Shown piece after piece: positions 1 to 10,840 of a stretch of 64,000 nt of DNA. Position numbers and translations under genes: made by a program. The notes below the pieces were generated by a model. The model ran no database searches. It saw only the letters and a list, made by a program, of their open reading frames with translations, and had not been told where the DNA came from. The stretch's first letter is position 1. Each line of letters opens with the position of its first letter. The DNA is from Hydractinia symbiolongicarpus (taxonomy: Eukaryota; Cnidaria; Hydrozoa; Anthoathecata; Hydractiniidae): NCBI RefSeq assembly GCF_029227915.1, contig NC_079878.1:35615501-35679500 (forward strand), in the 5' to 3' direction.

Positions 1-227
1 TCATGTCAAATTGAGAAGAATGTTATTTTTTAGAGTCCAATTGTGTCATTTATCTCATTTATAAAGTCAAAGTCCAAAATCAGTTCAATTAAGTCTTACA
101 GTCAATCGTTTCACTGTTAAAAGCGATGCAAGCTGGTAATGTCAGAAAAATATCGCTAAATACATGTTGGTACGAATATGAGACGCAAGCGTTGTACCTG
201 AAACGGACTGATACCGTTAGAAAGTTA

Positions 228-242
228 ATGAAATGTAGTTTT
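228..242 (+). other. Conserved box ATGAAATGTAGTTTT, representative copy
   Basis: This 15-bp segment at about monomer positions 228-242 is kept in classes A, B, C, D, F/A, H and I, and with one change in E (final T to A), although the flanks differ between classes. Rare exceptions are seen, such as aaatttag at 9952 and 28447, aattgtag at 40424, and aaatgtgttttt at 61653. Constraint from a bound protein is one explanation; recent homogenisation is another. Confidence 0.6.
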
Positions 243-333
243 GGAAACTGTCTCTATTTTCTCAGCACGCGCTAACGGCTAGGATTGGTCCAACAGTACA
301 AATTGACTCATTTATCTAAATTTTCAAATGAAA

Positions 334-346
334 CGCTGCCACAGCG
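334..346. other. Terminal dyad CGCTG-CCA-CAGCG, representative copy
   Basis: Short inverted repeat near the monomer end (stem 334-338 and 342-346, CCA loop). In class D it is extended by one G-C pair (GCGCTG-CCA-CAGCGC); in E and H units the form is GCGCT-ATTAC/ACCAC-AGCGC. Class C units have lost it (ctctaccactgcg). It could act as a hairpin or a dimeric protein site; this is inference. Confidence 0.7.
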
Positions 347-1290
347 CCCAGTGTAATCGCTGAAATACGGCAAGCATGTCATATTAAGAAGAATGTTACT
401 TCTTATAGACCAATTGTGTAATTTATCTCATTTATAAAGTCAAAGTCCAAAATCAGTTCAATGAAGTCTCACAGTCAATGGTTTCACTGGCAAAAGCGAT
501 TCAACCTAGTAATATCAGAAACATATCGCTAAATACATGTTGGTACACATATGTGACGCAACCGTTGAAACTCAAACGGACTGATGCCGTTAGAAAGTCA
601 ATGAAATGTAGTTTTGAAAACTGTCTCTATTTTCTCAGCGCGTGCTAACAGCTAGTATTAGTCCCACAGTAACAAATGACTTATTTATCTAAATTTTTAA
701 AGGAAACTCTACCACTGCGCACAGTGTAATAGCTGAGATACAGCAATCATGTTAAATTAAGAAGAATGTTATTTTTTAGAGTCCAATTGTGTCATTTATC
801 CATTTATAAAGTCAAAGTCCAAAATTAGTTCAATTAAGTCTCACAGTCAATCGTTTCACTGTTAAAAGCGATGCAAGCTAGTAATGTCAGAAAAATATCG
901 CTAAATACATGTTGGTACGAATATGAGACGCAAGCGTTGCACCTGAAACGGACTGATACCGTTAGAAAGTTAATGAAATGTAGTTTTGGAAACTGTCTCT
1001 ATTTTCTCAGCACGCGCTAACGGCTAGGATTGGTCCAACAGTACAAATTGACTCATTTATCTAAATTTTCAAATGAAACGCTGCCACAGCGCCCAGTGTA
1101 ATCGCTGAGATACAGCAAGCATGTCATATTAAGAAGAATGTTACTTCTTATAGACCAATTGTGTCATTTATCTCACTTATAAAGTCAAAGTCCAAAATCA
1201 GTTCAATTAAGTCTCACAGTCAATGGTTTCACTAGTAAAAGCGATGCAACCTAGTAATATCAGAAACATATCGCTAAATACATGTTGGTA

Positions 1291-1300
1291 CACATATGTG
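1291..1300. other. Class B-specific palindrome CACATATGTG, representative copy
   Basis: A perfect 10-bp palindrome present in class B units in place of the gaatatgagacg of class A. It includes CATATG. It is a convenient class marker; a binding role is only a possibility. Confidence 0.65.
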
Positions 1301-1381
1301 ACGCAACCGTTGAAACTCAAACGGACTGATGCCGTTAGAAAGTCAATGAAATGTAGTTTTGAAAACTGTCTCTATTTTCTC

Positions 1382-1391
1382 AGCGCGCGCT
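1382..1391. other. GC palindrome AGCGCGCGCT, representative copy
   Basis: A 10-bp self-complementary alternating GC stretch at about position 264-273 of the monomer, and the only GC-rich run in an otherwise AT-rich unit. It is present in most monomers but varies far more than its flanks. Seen forms include AGCACGCGCT, AGCGCGTGCT, AGCGAGCGCT, AGCGGGCGCT, AGCTCGCGCT, AGCGTGCGCT and the 2-bp-shorter AGCGCGCT. Alternating CG can adopt Z-DNA and is CpG-dense; a role is not shown. Confidence 0.75.
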
Positions 1392-2237
1392 AACGGCAAA
1401 GATTGGTCCCACAGTAACAAATGACTTATTTATCTAAATTTTTAAATGAAACGCTACCACAGCGCCCAGTGTAATCGCTGAGATACAGCAATTATGTCAA
1501 ATTAAGAAGAATGTTATTTTTTAGAGTCCAATTGTGTCATTTATCTCATTTATAAAGTCAAAGTCCAAAATCAGTTCAATTAAGTCTCACAGTCAATCGT
1601 TTCACTGTTAAAGGCGATGCAAGCTAGTAATGTCAGAAAAATATCGCTAAATACATGTTGGTACGAATATGAGACGCAAGCGTTGTACTTGAAAGGAACT
1701 CATACCGTTAGAAAGTCAATGAAATGTAGTTTTGGAAACTGTCTCTATTTTCTCAGCGCGCGCTAACAGCTAGTATTGGTCCCACAGTAACAAATGACTT
1801 ATTTATCTAAATTTTTAAAGGAAACTCTACCACTGCGCACAGTGTAATCGCTGAGATACAGCAATCATGTTAAATTAAGAAGAATGTTATTTTTTAGAGT
1901 CCAATTGTGTCATTTATCTCATTTATAAAGTCAAAGTCCAAAATCAGTTCAATTAAGTCTCACAGTCAATCGTTTCACTGTTAAAAGCGATGCAAGCTAG
2001 TAATGTCAGAAAAATATCGCTAAATACATGTTGGTACGAATATGAGACGCAAGCGTTGCACCTGAAACGGACTGATACCGTTAGAAAGTTAATGAAATGT
2101 AGTTTTGGAAACTGTCTCTATTTTCTCAGCACGCGCTAACGGCTAGGATTGGTCCAACAGTACAAATTGACTCATTTATCTAAATTTTAAAATGAAACGC
2201 TGCCACAGCGCCCTGTGTAATCGCTGAGATACAGCAA

Positions 2238-2610
2238 TCAAGTCAAATTAAGAAGAATTTTATTTCTTGGAGTCCAAATGTGTCATTTATCTCATTTATA
2301 AGGTCAATGTCCAAAATCAGTTCAATTAAGTCCCACATTCAATCGCTTCGCGGTTAAAAGCGTTGCAACCTAGTAATGTCAGAAGAACATCGCTTAATAC
2401 ATTTTGGTACGAATATGTGACGCAACCGTTGTTACTCAATCGGACTGATGCCATTAGAAAGTCCATGAAATGTAGTTTTTAAATCTGTCTCTATTTCTTC
2501 AGCGGGTGCTAACGGCTAGGATTGGTCCCACAGTACAAATTGACTTAATTATCTAAATTTTTAAACAAAGCGCTGCCACAGCGCCCTGTGTAATCGCTGA
2601 GATACAGCAA
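2238..2610 (+). repeat. Reference monomer, class D
   Basis: A 373-bp unit representing class D. It starts TCAAGTCAAATTAAG and carries attttatttcttggagtcc, ataaggtcaatgtcc, cccacattcaatcgcttc, gcgttgcaacctag, cagaagaacatcgctt, gttgttactcaaacgg or a near variant, gtttttaaatctgtctc and acaaagcgctgccacagcgc. The last stretch gives the strongest form of the terminal hairpin, with a 6-bp stem and a CCA loop. Units of this class occur at 7860, 9349, 10841, 11959, 42059, 44666, 48764, 53970 and 55088, and as right halves at 46902 and 52108. Confidence 0.88.
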
Positions 2611-2983
2611 GCATGTCATATTAAGAAGAATGTTACTTCTTATAGTCCAATTGTGTCATATATCTCATTTATAAAGTCAAAGTCCAAAATCAGTTCAATT
2701 AAGTCTCACAGTCAATGGTTTCACTGGTAAAAGCGATGCAACCTAGTAATATCAGAAACATATCGCTATATACATGTTGGTACACATATGTGACCCAACC
2801 GTTGAAACTCAAACGGACTGATGCCGTTAGAAAGTCAATGAAATGTAGTTTTGAAAACTGTCTCTATTTTCTCAGCGCGCGCTAACTGCAAAGATTGGTC
2901 CCACAGTAACAAATGACTTATTTATCTAAATTTTTAAATGAAACGCTACCACAGCGCCCAGTGTAATCGCTGAGATACAGCAA

Positions 2984-3355
2984 TCATGTCAAATTAAGAA
3001 GAATGTTATTTTTAGAGTCCAATTGTGTCATTTATCTCATTTATAAAGTCAAAGTCCAAAATCAGTTCAATTAAGTCTCACAGTCAATCGTTTCACTGTT
3101 AAAAGTGGTGCAAGCTAGTAATGTCAGAAACATATCGCTGAATACATATTGGTACGAATGTAAGACGCAAGCGTTGTACCTGAAAGGAACTCATACCGTT
3201 AGAAAGTCAATGAAATGTAGTTTTGGAAACTGTCTCTATTTTCTCAGCGCGCGCTAACAGCTAGTATTGGTCCTACAGTAACAAATGACTTATTTATCTA
3301 AATTTTTAAAGGAAACTCTACCACTGCGCCCAGTGTAATCGCTGAGATACAGCAA
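2984..3355 (+). repeat. Reference monomer, class C
   Basis: A 372-bp unit representing class C. Marks are gttaaaagtggtgcaagc, cagaaacatatcgctgaatac, catattggtacgaatg, gtaagacgcaagcg, ctgaaaggaactcatacc, acagctagtattgg and aaaggaaactctaccactgcg. The usual terminal dyad CGCT...AGCG is destroyed in this class (ctctaccactgcg). The unit is one base short because its T-run reads tatttttagag. A sub-form (C', for example 42805, 43549, 47647 and 52853) starts TCATGTAAAATT or TTATGTAAAATT, has gaatttgagacg and a 2-bp deletion in the GC palindrome, and is 371 bp. Confidence 0.88.
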
Positions 3356-3728
3356 TCATGTCAAATTAAGAAGAATGTTATTTTTTAGAGTCCAATTGTG
3401 TCATTTATCTCATTTATAAAGTCAAAGTCCAAAATCAGTTCAATTAAGTCTCACAGTCAATCGTTTCACTGTTAAAAGCGATGCAAGCTAGTAATGTCAG
3501 AAAAATATCGCTAAATACATGTTGGTACGAATATGAGACGCAAGCGTTGTACCTGAAACGGACTGATACCGTTAGAAAGTTAATGAAATGTAGTTTTGGA
3601 AACTGTCTCTATTTTCTCAGCACGCGCTAACGGCTAGGATTGGTCCAACAGTACAAATTGACTCATTTATCTAAATTTTCAAATGAAACTCTACCACTGC
3701 GCCCAGTGTAATCGCTGAGATACAGCAA
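3356..3728 (+). repeat. Reference monomer, class A
   Basis: A 373-bp unit representing class A. Diagnostic sites are a TCATGTCAAATTAAG start, caatcgtttcactgtta, gcgatgcaagctagtaatg, gaatatgagacgcaagcg, tacctgaaacgg, agttaatgaaatg, agcacgcgct, ggtccaacagtacaaattg and ttttcaaatgaaacg. Class A usually alternates with class B in the 10-mer HOR at the left of the window. Its right half also follows F-type left halves, for example at 7114 and 8604. An open frame of 49 codons runs across the middle of most A units but shows no sign of protein selection. Confidence 0.9.
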
Positions 3729-5965
3729 TCATGTCAAATTAAGAAGAATGTTATTTTTTAGAGTCCAATTGTGTCATTTATCTCATTTATAAAGTCAAAG
3801 TCCAAAATCAGTTCAATTAAGTCTTACAGTCAATCGTTTCACTGTTAAAAGCGATGCAAGCTGGTAATGTCAGAAAAATATCGCTAAATACATATTGGTA
3901 CGAATATGAGACGCAAGCGTTGTACCTGAAACGGACTGATACCGTTAGAAAGTTAATGAAATGTAGTTTTGGAAACTGTCTCTATTTTCTCAGCACGCGC
4001 TAACGGCTAGGATTGGTCCAACAGTACAAATTGACTCATTTATCTAAATTTTCAAATGAAACGCTGCCACAGCGCCCAGTGTAATCGCTGAAATACGGCA
4101 AGCATGTCATATTAAGAAGAATGTTACTTCTTATAGACCAATTGTGTAATTTATCTCATTTATAAAGTCAAAGTCCAAAATCAGTTCAATGAAGTCTCAC
4201 AGTCAATGGTTTCACTGGCAAAAGCGATTCAACCTAGTAATATCAGAAACATATCGCTAAATACATGTTGGTACACATATGTGACGCAACCGTTGAAACT
4301 CAAACGGACTGATGCCGTTAGAAAGTCAATGAAATGTAGTTTTGAAAACTGTCTCTATTTTCTCAGCGCGTGCTAACAGCTAGTATTAGTCCCACAGTAA
4401 CAAATGACTTATTTATCTAAATTTTTAAAGGAAACTCTACCACTGCGCACAGTGTAATAGCTGAGATACAGCAATCATGTTAAATTAAGAAGAATGTTAT
4501 TTTTTAGAGTCCAATTGTGTCATTTATCCATTTATAAAGTCAAAGTCCAAAATCAGTTCAATTAAGTCTCACAGTCAATCGTTTCACTGTTAAAAGCGAT
4601 GCAAGCTAGTAATGTCAGAAAAATATCGCTAAATACATGTTGGTACGAATATGAGACGCAAGCGTTGCACCTGAAACGGACTGATACCGTTAGAAAGTTA
4701 ATGAAATGTAGTTTTGGAAACTGTCTCTATTTTCTCAGCACGCGCTAACGGCTAGGATTGGTCCAACAGTACAAATTGACTCATTTATCTAAATTTTCAA
4801 ATGAAACGCTGCCACAGCGCCCAGTGTAATCGCTGAGATACAGCAAGCATGTCATATTAAGAAGAATGTTACTTCTTATAGACCAATTGTGTCATTTATC
4901 TCACTTATAAAGTCAAAGTCCAAAATCAGTTCAATTAAGTCTCACAGTCAATGGTTTCACTAGTAAAAGCGATGCAACCTAGTAATATCAGAAACATATC
5001 GCTAAATACATGTTGGTACACATATGTGACGCAACAGTTGAAACTCAAACGGACTGATGCCGTTAGAAAGTCAATGAAATGTAGTTTTGAAAACTGTCTC
5101 TATTTTCTCAGCGCGCGCTAACGGCAAAGATTGGTCCCACAGTAACAAATGACTTATTTATCTAAATTTTTAAATGAAACGCTACCACAGCGCCCAGTGT
5201 AATCGCTGAGATACAGCAATTATGTCAAATTAAGAAGAATGTTATTTTTTAGAGTCCAATTGTGTCATTTATCTCATTTATAAAGTCAAAGTCCAAAATC
5301 AGTTCAATTAAGTCTCACAGTCAATCGTTTCACTGTTAAAGGCGATGCAAGCTAGTAATGTCAGAAAAATATCGCTAAATACATGTTGGTACGAATATGA
5401 GACGCAAGCGTTGTACTTGAAAGGAACTCATACCGTTAGAAAGTCAATGAAATGTAGTTTTGGAAACTGTCTCTATTTTCTCAGCGCGCGCTAACAGCTA
5501 GTATTGGTCCCACAGTAACAAATGACTTATTTATCTAAATTTTTAAAGGAAACTCTACCACTGCGCACAGTGTAATCGCTGAGATACAGCAATCATGTTA
5601 AATTAAGAAGAATGTTATTTTTTAGAGTCCAATTGTGTCATTTATCTCATTTATAAAGTCAAAGTCCAAAATCAGTTCAATTAAGTCTCACAGTCAATCG
5701 TTTCACTGTTAAAAGCGATGCAAGCTAGTAATGTCAGAAAAATATCGCTAAATACATGTTGGTACGAATATGAGACGCAAGCGTTGCACCTGAAACGGAC
5801 TGATACCGTTAGAAAGTTAATGAAATGCAGTTTTGGAAACTGTCTCTATTTTCTCAGCACGCGCTAACGGCTAGGATTGGTCCAACAGTACAAATTGACT
5901 CATTTATCTAAATTTTAAAATGAAACGCTGCCACAGCGCCCTGTGTAACTGCTAAGTTCCAGTAA
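3729..5965 (+). repeat. Ten-monomer HOR, copy 2, partial
   Basis: Six monomers (3729, 4102, 4475, 4847, 5220, 5593) repeat copy 1 with few differences, for example gcaacagttg at 5031-5040 and aaatgcag at 5823-5830. Similarity to copy 1 ends just after ccctgtgtaa at about 5948, where copy 1 (2220) goes on as tcgctgagatac and this copy as ctgctaagttccag, leading into a class E unit. That point marks a recombination break inside a monomer tail. Confidence 0.9.
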
Positions 5966-6649
5966 TCAAGTCAAATTAGGAAGAATGTTATTTCTTGGAG
6001 TCCAATTGTGTCAATTATCTCATTTAAAAAGTCAATGTGCAAAAAACAGTTCAATTAAGTCCCACAGTCAAAATCTTCACTGTTAAAAGCGATGCAAGCT
6101 AGTAATGTCAGAAAATATCGCTAAATACATGTTGGTACGAATATGTGACGCAACCGTTGTAGCTTACAAGGATTGATACCATTAGAAATTCAATGAAATG
6201 TAGTTTATGTAACTGTGTCTTTTTCCCCAGCGCGCGCTGACGGCTAGGATTGGTCCCACAGAAAAAAATGACTTATTTATCTAAACTTTTAAATAAAGCG
6301 CTATTACAGCGCCCAGTGTAATCGCTGAGTTCCAGCAATCAAGTCAAGTTAAGAATAAAGTTATTTCTTGGAGTACACTTGCCTCATTTGTTACATTCAC
6401 AAGGTCAAAGTCCAAAATCAGCTCAATTATGTCTCACAGTCAATCGTTTCACTGTTAAAAGCGATGCAAGCTAGTAATGTCAGAAAAATATTGCTAAATA
6501 CATGTTGGTACGAATATGTGACGCAGCCGTTTTAACTCAAACGGATTGATACCGATAGAAATTTATGGAAATGTAATTTTTGAAACAGTCTCTATTTCTT
6601 CACGCGCGCTAACGGCTAGGATTGATGCCGCAGTAAAAAATGACTTATT

Positions 6650-6711
6650 TATCTAAATTTTTAAATGAAGTGCTACTACTTATCTAAATTTTTAATTATA
6701 GCGCTACCACA
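6650..6711 (+). repeat. 31-bp internal tandem duplication in one monomer
   Basis: The monomer starting at 6339 is 403 bp because the tatctaaatttttaa...gctac stretch is present twice, at 6650-6680 and 6681-6711. The copies have diverged (tgaagtgctactact against ttatagcgctaccac), so the duplication predates some point mutations or joined two monomer types. I saw no other unit in the window with this duplication. Confidence 0.85.
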
Positions 6712-8231
6712 GCGCCCAATTTAATCGCTGAGTTTCAGCAATCAAGTCAAATTAAGAAAAATTTTATTTCTTGGAGTACACTTGCCTCATTTGTTACATT
6801 CACAAGGTCAAAGTCCAAAATCAGCTCAATTATGTCTCCAGTCAATCGTTTCACTGTTAAAAGCGATGCAAGCTAGTAATGTCAGAAAAATGTCGCTAAA
6901 TACATGTTGGTACGAATATGAGACGCAAGCGTTGTAGCTTAAAAGCACTGATACCATTAGAAATTCAATGAAATGTAGTTTATGTAACTGTGTCTTTTTC
7001 CCCAGCGCGCGCTGACGGCTATGATTGGTCCCACAGAAAAAAATGACTTATTTATCTAAACTTTTAAATAAAGCGCTATTACAGCGCCCAGTGTAATCGC
7101 TGAGTTCCAGCAATCAAGTCAAGTTAAGAATGAAGTTATTTCTTGGAGTACACTTGCCTCATTTGTTACATTCACAAGGTCAATGTCCAAAATCAGCTCA
7201 ATTAAGTCTCACAGTCAATCGTTTCACTGTTAAAAGCGATGCAAGCTAGTAATGTCAGAAAAATGTCGCTAAATACATGTTGGTACGAATATGAGACGCA
7301 AGCGTTGTACCTGAAACGGACTGATACCGTTAGAAAGTTAATGAAATGTAGTTTTGGAAACTGTCTCTATTTTCTCAGCACGCGCTAACGGCTAGGATTG
7401 GTCCAACAGTACAAATAGACTCATTTATCTAAATTTTCAAATGAAACGCTGCCACAGCGCCCAGTGTAATCGCTGAGATACAGCAAGCATGTCATATCAA
7501 GAAGAATGTTACTTCTTAGAGTCCAATTGTGTAATTTATCTCATTTATAAAGTCAAAGTCCAAAATCAGTACAATTAAGTCTCACAGTCAATGGTTTCAC
7601 TGGTAAAATCGATGTAACCAAGTAATATCAGAAACATATCGCTAAATACATGTTGGTACACATATGTGACGCAACCGTTGAAACTCAATCGGACTGATGC
7701 CGTTAGAAAGTCAATGAAATGTAGTTTTGAAAACTGTCTCTATTTTCTCAGCTTGCGCTAACGGCAAGGATTGGTGCCACAGTAACAAATGACTTATTTA
7801 TCTAAATTTTTAAATGAAACGCTACCACAGCGCCCAATGTAATCGCTGAGTTCCAGCAATCAAGTCAAATTAAGAAGAAATTTATTTCTTGGAGTCCAAT
7901 TGTGTCATTTATCTCATTTGTAAGGTCAATATCCAAAATCATTTCAATTGAGTCCCACATTCAATCGCTTCACGTTTAAAAGCGTTGCAACCTAGTAATG
8001 TCAGAAGAACATCGTTATTACATGTTGGTACGAATATGTGACGCAACAGTTGTTACTCAAACGGACTGATGCCGTTAGAAAGTCCATGAAATGTAGTTTT
8101 TAAATCTGTCTCTATTTCTTCAGCGGTCGCTAACGGCTAGGATTGGTCCCACAGTACAAATTGACTTAATTATCTAAATTTTTAAACAAAGCGCTGCCAC
8201 AGCGCCCTGTGTAACTGCTAAGTTCCAGTAA

Positions 8232-8603
8232 TCAAGTCAAAATAAGAAGAATGTTATTTTTTGGAGTCCAATTGTGTCATTTATCTCATTTAAAAAGTCA
8301 ATGTGCAAAAAAAGTTCAATTAAGTCCCACAGTCAAAATCTTCACTGTTAAAAGCGATGCAAGCTAGTAATGTCAGAAAATATCGCTAAATACATGTTGG
8401 TACGAATATGTGACGCAACCGTTGTAGCTTAAAAGCACTGATACCGTTAGAAATTCAATGAAATGTAGTTTATGTAACTGTGTCTTTTTCCCCAGCGCGC
8501 GCTGACGGCTAGGATTGGTCCCACAGAAAAAAATGACTTATTTATCTAAACTTTTAAATAAAGCGCTATTACAGCGCCCAGTGTAATCGCTGAGTTCCAG
8601 CAA
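8232..8603 (+). repeat. Reference monomer, class E
   Basis: A 372-bp unit representing class E, one of the more divergent classes. Marks are ttttttggagtcc, aaaaagtcaatgtgc, caaaatcttcactg, gtcagaaaatatcgc (one A fewer than in A), gtagcttaaaagcactg, tagtttatgtaactgtgtc, tttttccccagcgcgcgctgacgg, cacagaaaaaaatgac and aagcgctattacagcgc. Full or near-full E units lie at 5966, 40568, 45784, 49882 and 51000. E-like units lie at 17926, 19559 and 60305, and E right halves at 10095, 43920, 48018 and 53224. Confidence 0.88.
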
Positions 8604-8975
8604 TCAAGTCAAGTTGAGAATAAAGTTATTTCTTGGAGTACACTTGCCTCATTTGTTACATTCACAAGGTCAAAGTCCAAAATCAGCTCAATTATGTCTC
8701 CAGTCAATCGTTTCACTGTTAAAAGCGATGCAAGCTAGTAATGTCAGAAAAATGTCGCTAAATACATGTTGGTACGAATATGAGACGCAAGCGTTGTACC
8801 TGAAACGGACTGATACCGTTAGAAAGTTAATGAAATGTAGTTTTGGAAACTGTCTCTATTTTCTCAGCACGCGCTAACGGCTAGGATTGGTCCAACAGTA
8901 CAAATAGACTCATTTATCTAAATTTTCAAATGAAACGCTGCCACAGCGCCCAGTGTAATCGCTGAGATACAGCAA
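8604..8975 (+). repeat. Reference mosaic monomer, class F left half with class A right half
   Basis: The left ~100 bp is the F form: TCAAGTCAAGTTGAG, aataaagttatttcttgg, agtacacttgcc, catttgttacattcacaagg. From the gcgatgcaagctagtaatg segment onward the unit follows class A through agcacgcgct and ggtccaacag. F left halves are found throughout the window but never have a private right half: they continue as A, B, E or H types. I infer exchange between classes within the monomer. A sub-form with cttgccacat, gtcctaaatcag and atatcggtaaatac dominates 18.8-36 kb. Confidence 0.86.
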
Positions 8976-10840
8976 GCATGTCATATTAAGAAGAATGTTA
9001 CTTCTTAGAGTCCAATTGTGTCATTTATCTCATTTAAAAAGTCAAAGTCCAAAATCAGTTCAATTAAGTCTCACAGTCAATGGTTTCACTGGTAAAAGCG
9101 ATGCAACCTTGTAATATCAGAAACATATCGCTAAATACATGTTGGTACACATATGTGACGCAACCGTTGAAACTCAAACGGACTGATGCCGTTAGAGAGT
9201 CAATGAAATGTAGTTTTGAAAACTGTCTCTATTTTCTCAGCTCGCGCTAACGGCAAGGATTGGTCCAACAGTACAGATTGACTCATTTATCTAAATTTTC
9301 AAATGAAACGCTGCCACAGCGCCCAGTGTAATCACTGAGATACAGCAATCAAGTGAAATTAAGAAGAATGTTACTTTTTAGAGTCCAATTGTGTCATTTA
9401 TCTCACTTATAAGGTCAATGTCCAAAATCAGTTCAATTAAGTCCCACATTCAATCGCTTCACGGTTAAAAGCGTTGCAACCTAGTAATGTCAGAAGAACA
9501 TCGCTTAATACATGTTGGTACGAATATGTGACGCAACCGTTGTTACTCAAACGGACTGATGCCATTAGAAAGTCCATAAAATGTAGTTTTTAAATCTGTC
9601 TCTATTTCTTCAGCGGGCGCTAACGGCTAGGACTGGTCCCACAGTACAAATTGACTTAATTATCTAAATTTTTAAACAAAGCGCTGCCACAGCGCCCTGT
9701 GTAATCGCTGAGATACAGCAAGCATGTCATATTAAGAAGAATGTTACTTCTTATAGTCCAATTGTGTCATTTATCTCATTTATAAAGTCAAAGTCCAAAA
9801 TCAGTTCAATTAAGTCTCACAGTAAATGGTTTCACTGGTAAAAGCGATGCAACCTAGTAATATCAGAAACATATCGCTAAATACATGTTGGTACACATAT
9901 GTGACGCAACCGTTGAAACTCAAATGGACTGATGCCGTTAGAAAGTCAATGAAATTTAGTTTTGGAAACTGTCTCTATTTTCTCAGCGCGCGCTAACAGC
10001 TAGTATTGGTCCCACAGTAACAAATGACTTATTTATCTAAATTTTTAAAGGAAACTCTACCACTGCGCCCAGTGTAATCGCTGAGATACAGCAATCATGT
10101 CAAATTAAGAAGAATGTTATTTTTTAGAGTCCAATTGTGTCATTTATCTAATTTATAAAGTCAACGTCCAAAATCAGTTCAATTAAGTCTCACAGTCAAT
10201 CGTTTCACTGTTAAAAGCGATGCAAGCTAGTAATGTTAGAAAAATATCGCTAAATACATGTTGGTACGAATATGAGACGCAAGCGTTGTACCTGAAACGG
10301 ACTGATACCGTTAGAAAGTTAATGAAATGTAGTTTATGTAACTGTGTCTTTATCCCCAGCGCGCGCTGACAGCTAGGATTGGTCCCACAGAGAAAAATGA
10401 CTTATTTATCTAAACTTTTAAATAAAGCGCTATTACAGCGCCCAGTGTAATTGCTGAGTTCCACCAATCAAGTCAAGTTAAGAATAAAGTTATTTCTTGG
10501 AGTACACTTGCCTCATTTGTTACATTCACAAGGTCAAAGTCCAAAATCAGTTCAATTAAGTCTCTCAGTCAATCGTTTCACTGTTAAAAGCGATGCAAGC
10601 TAGTAATGTCAGAAAAATATCGCTAAATACATGTTGGTACGAATATGAGACGCAAGCGTTGTACCTGAAACGGACTGATACCGTTAGAAAGTTAATGAAA
10701 TGTAGTTTTGGAAACTGTCTCTATTTTCTCAGCACGCGCTAACGGCTAGGATTGGTCCAACAGTACAAATTGACTCATTTATCTAAATTTTCAAATGAAA
10801 CGCTGCCACAGCGCCCAGTGTAATCGCTGAGATACAGCAA

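Larger units (their letters stand above)
1119..1491 (+). repeat. Reference monomer, class B
   Basis: A 373-bp unit representing class B. It starts GCATGTCATATTAAG and carries acttcttatag, caatggtttcact, gcaacctagtaatatcag, tacacatatgtgacgcaacc, gttgaaactcaaacgg, gttttgaaaactg, acggcaaagattgg and aaacgctaccacagcg. The palindrome CACATATGTG (1291-1300 here) is specific to this class. B units generally sit next to A or C units, and class-B right halves also occur behind F-type or I-type left halves (for example 23287 and 25009). Confidence 0.9.
1..3728 (+). repeat. Ten-monomer HOR, copy 1
   Basis: Ten monomers start at 1, 374, 747, 1119, 1492, 1865, 2238, 2611, 2984 and 3356, in class order A, B, A, B, A/C mosaic, A, D, B, C, A. 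The period is 3728 bp: base 3729 repeats base 1, including the rare variants gtcttacag, agctggtaatg and ctgaaatacggc. Monomer 747 is one base short (tatccattt). The unit at 1492 mixes A and C features (tacttgaaaggaactcat). Confidence 0.9.
5966..10840 (+). repeat. Mixed satellite block rich in E and F monomers
   Basis: Thirteen units start at 5966 (E), 6339 (F mosaic, 403 bp), 6742 (F/E), 7114 (F/A), 7487 (B), 7860 (D), 8232 (E), 8604 (F/A), 8976 (B), 9349 (D), 9722 (B with a C-like end), 10095 (A/E) and 10468 (F/A). The order F/A, B, D at 7114 is repeated at 8604, a four-monomer step of 1490 bp. Divergence between neighbours is larger here than in the flanking HOR blocks, so this part looks less recently homogenised. 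No gene is present. Confidence 0.88.

Noticed and set aside
1309-1327. CENP-B box-like sequence around gttgaaactcaaacggact
   Set aside because: Only the CGGA and an upstream A fit loosely. The TTCG half is missing or one base out of register and the CGGG core is changed in every class, so the required positions of the known box are not met.
8614-8877. 87-codon ORF on the + strand
   Set aside because: It lies wholly inside an F/A satellite monomer; its 3' part is the 49-codon open frame found in most A, B and C units. Differences between classes in that frame are nearly all amino-acid changing, and no start context, domain or stable length supports a protein.
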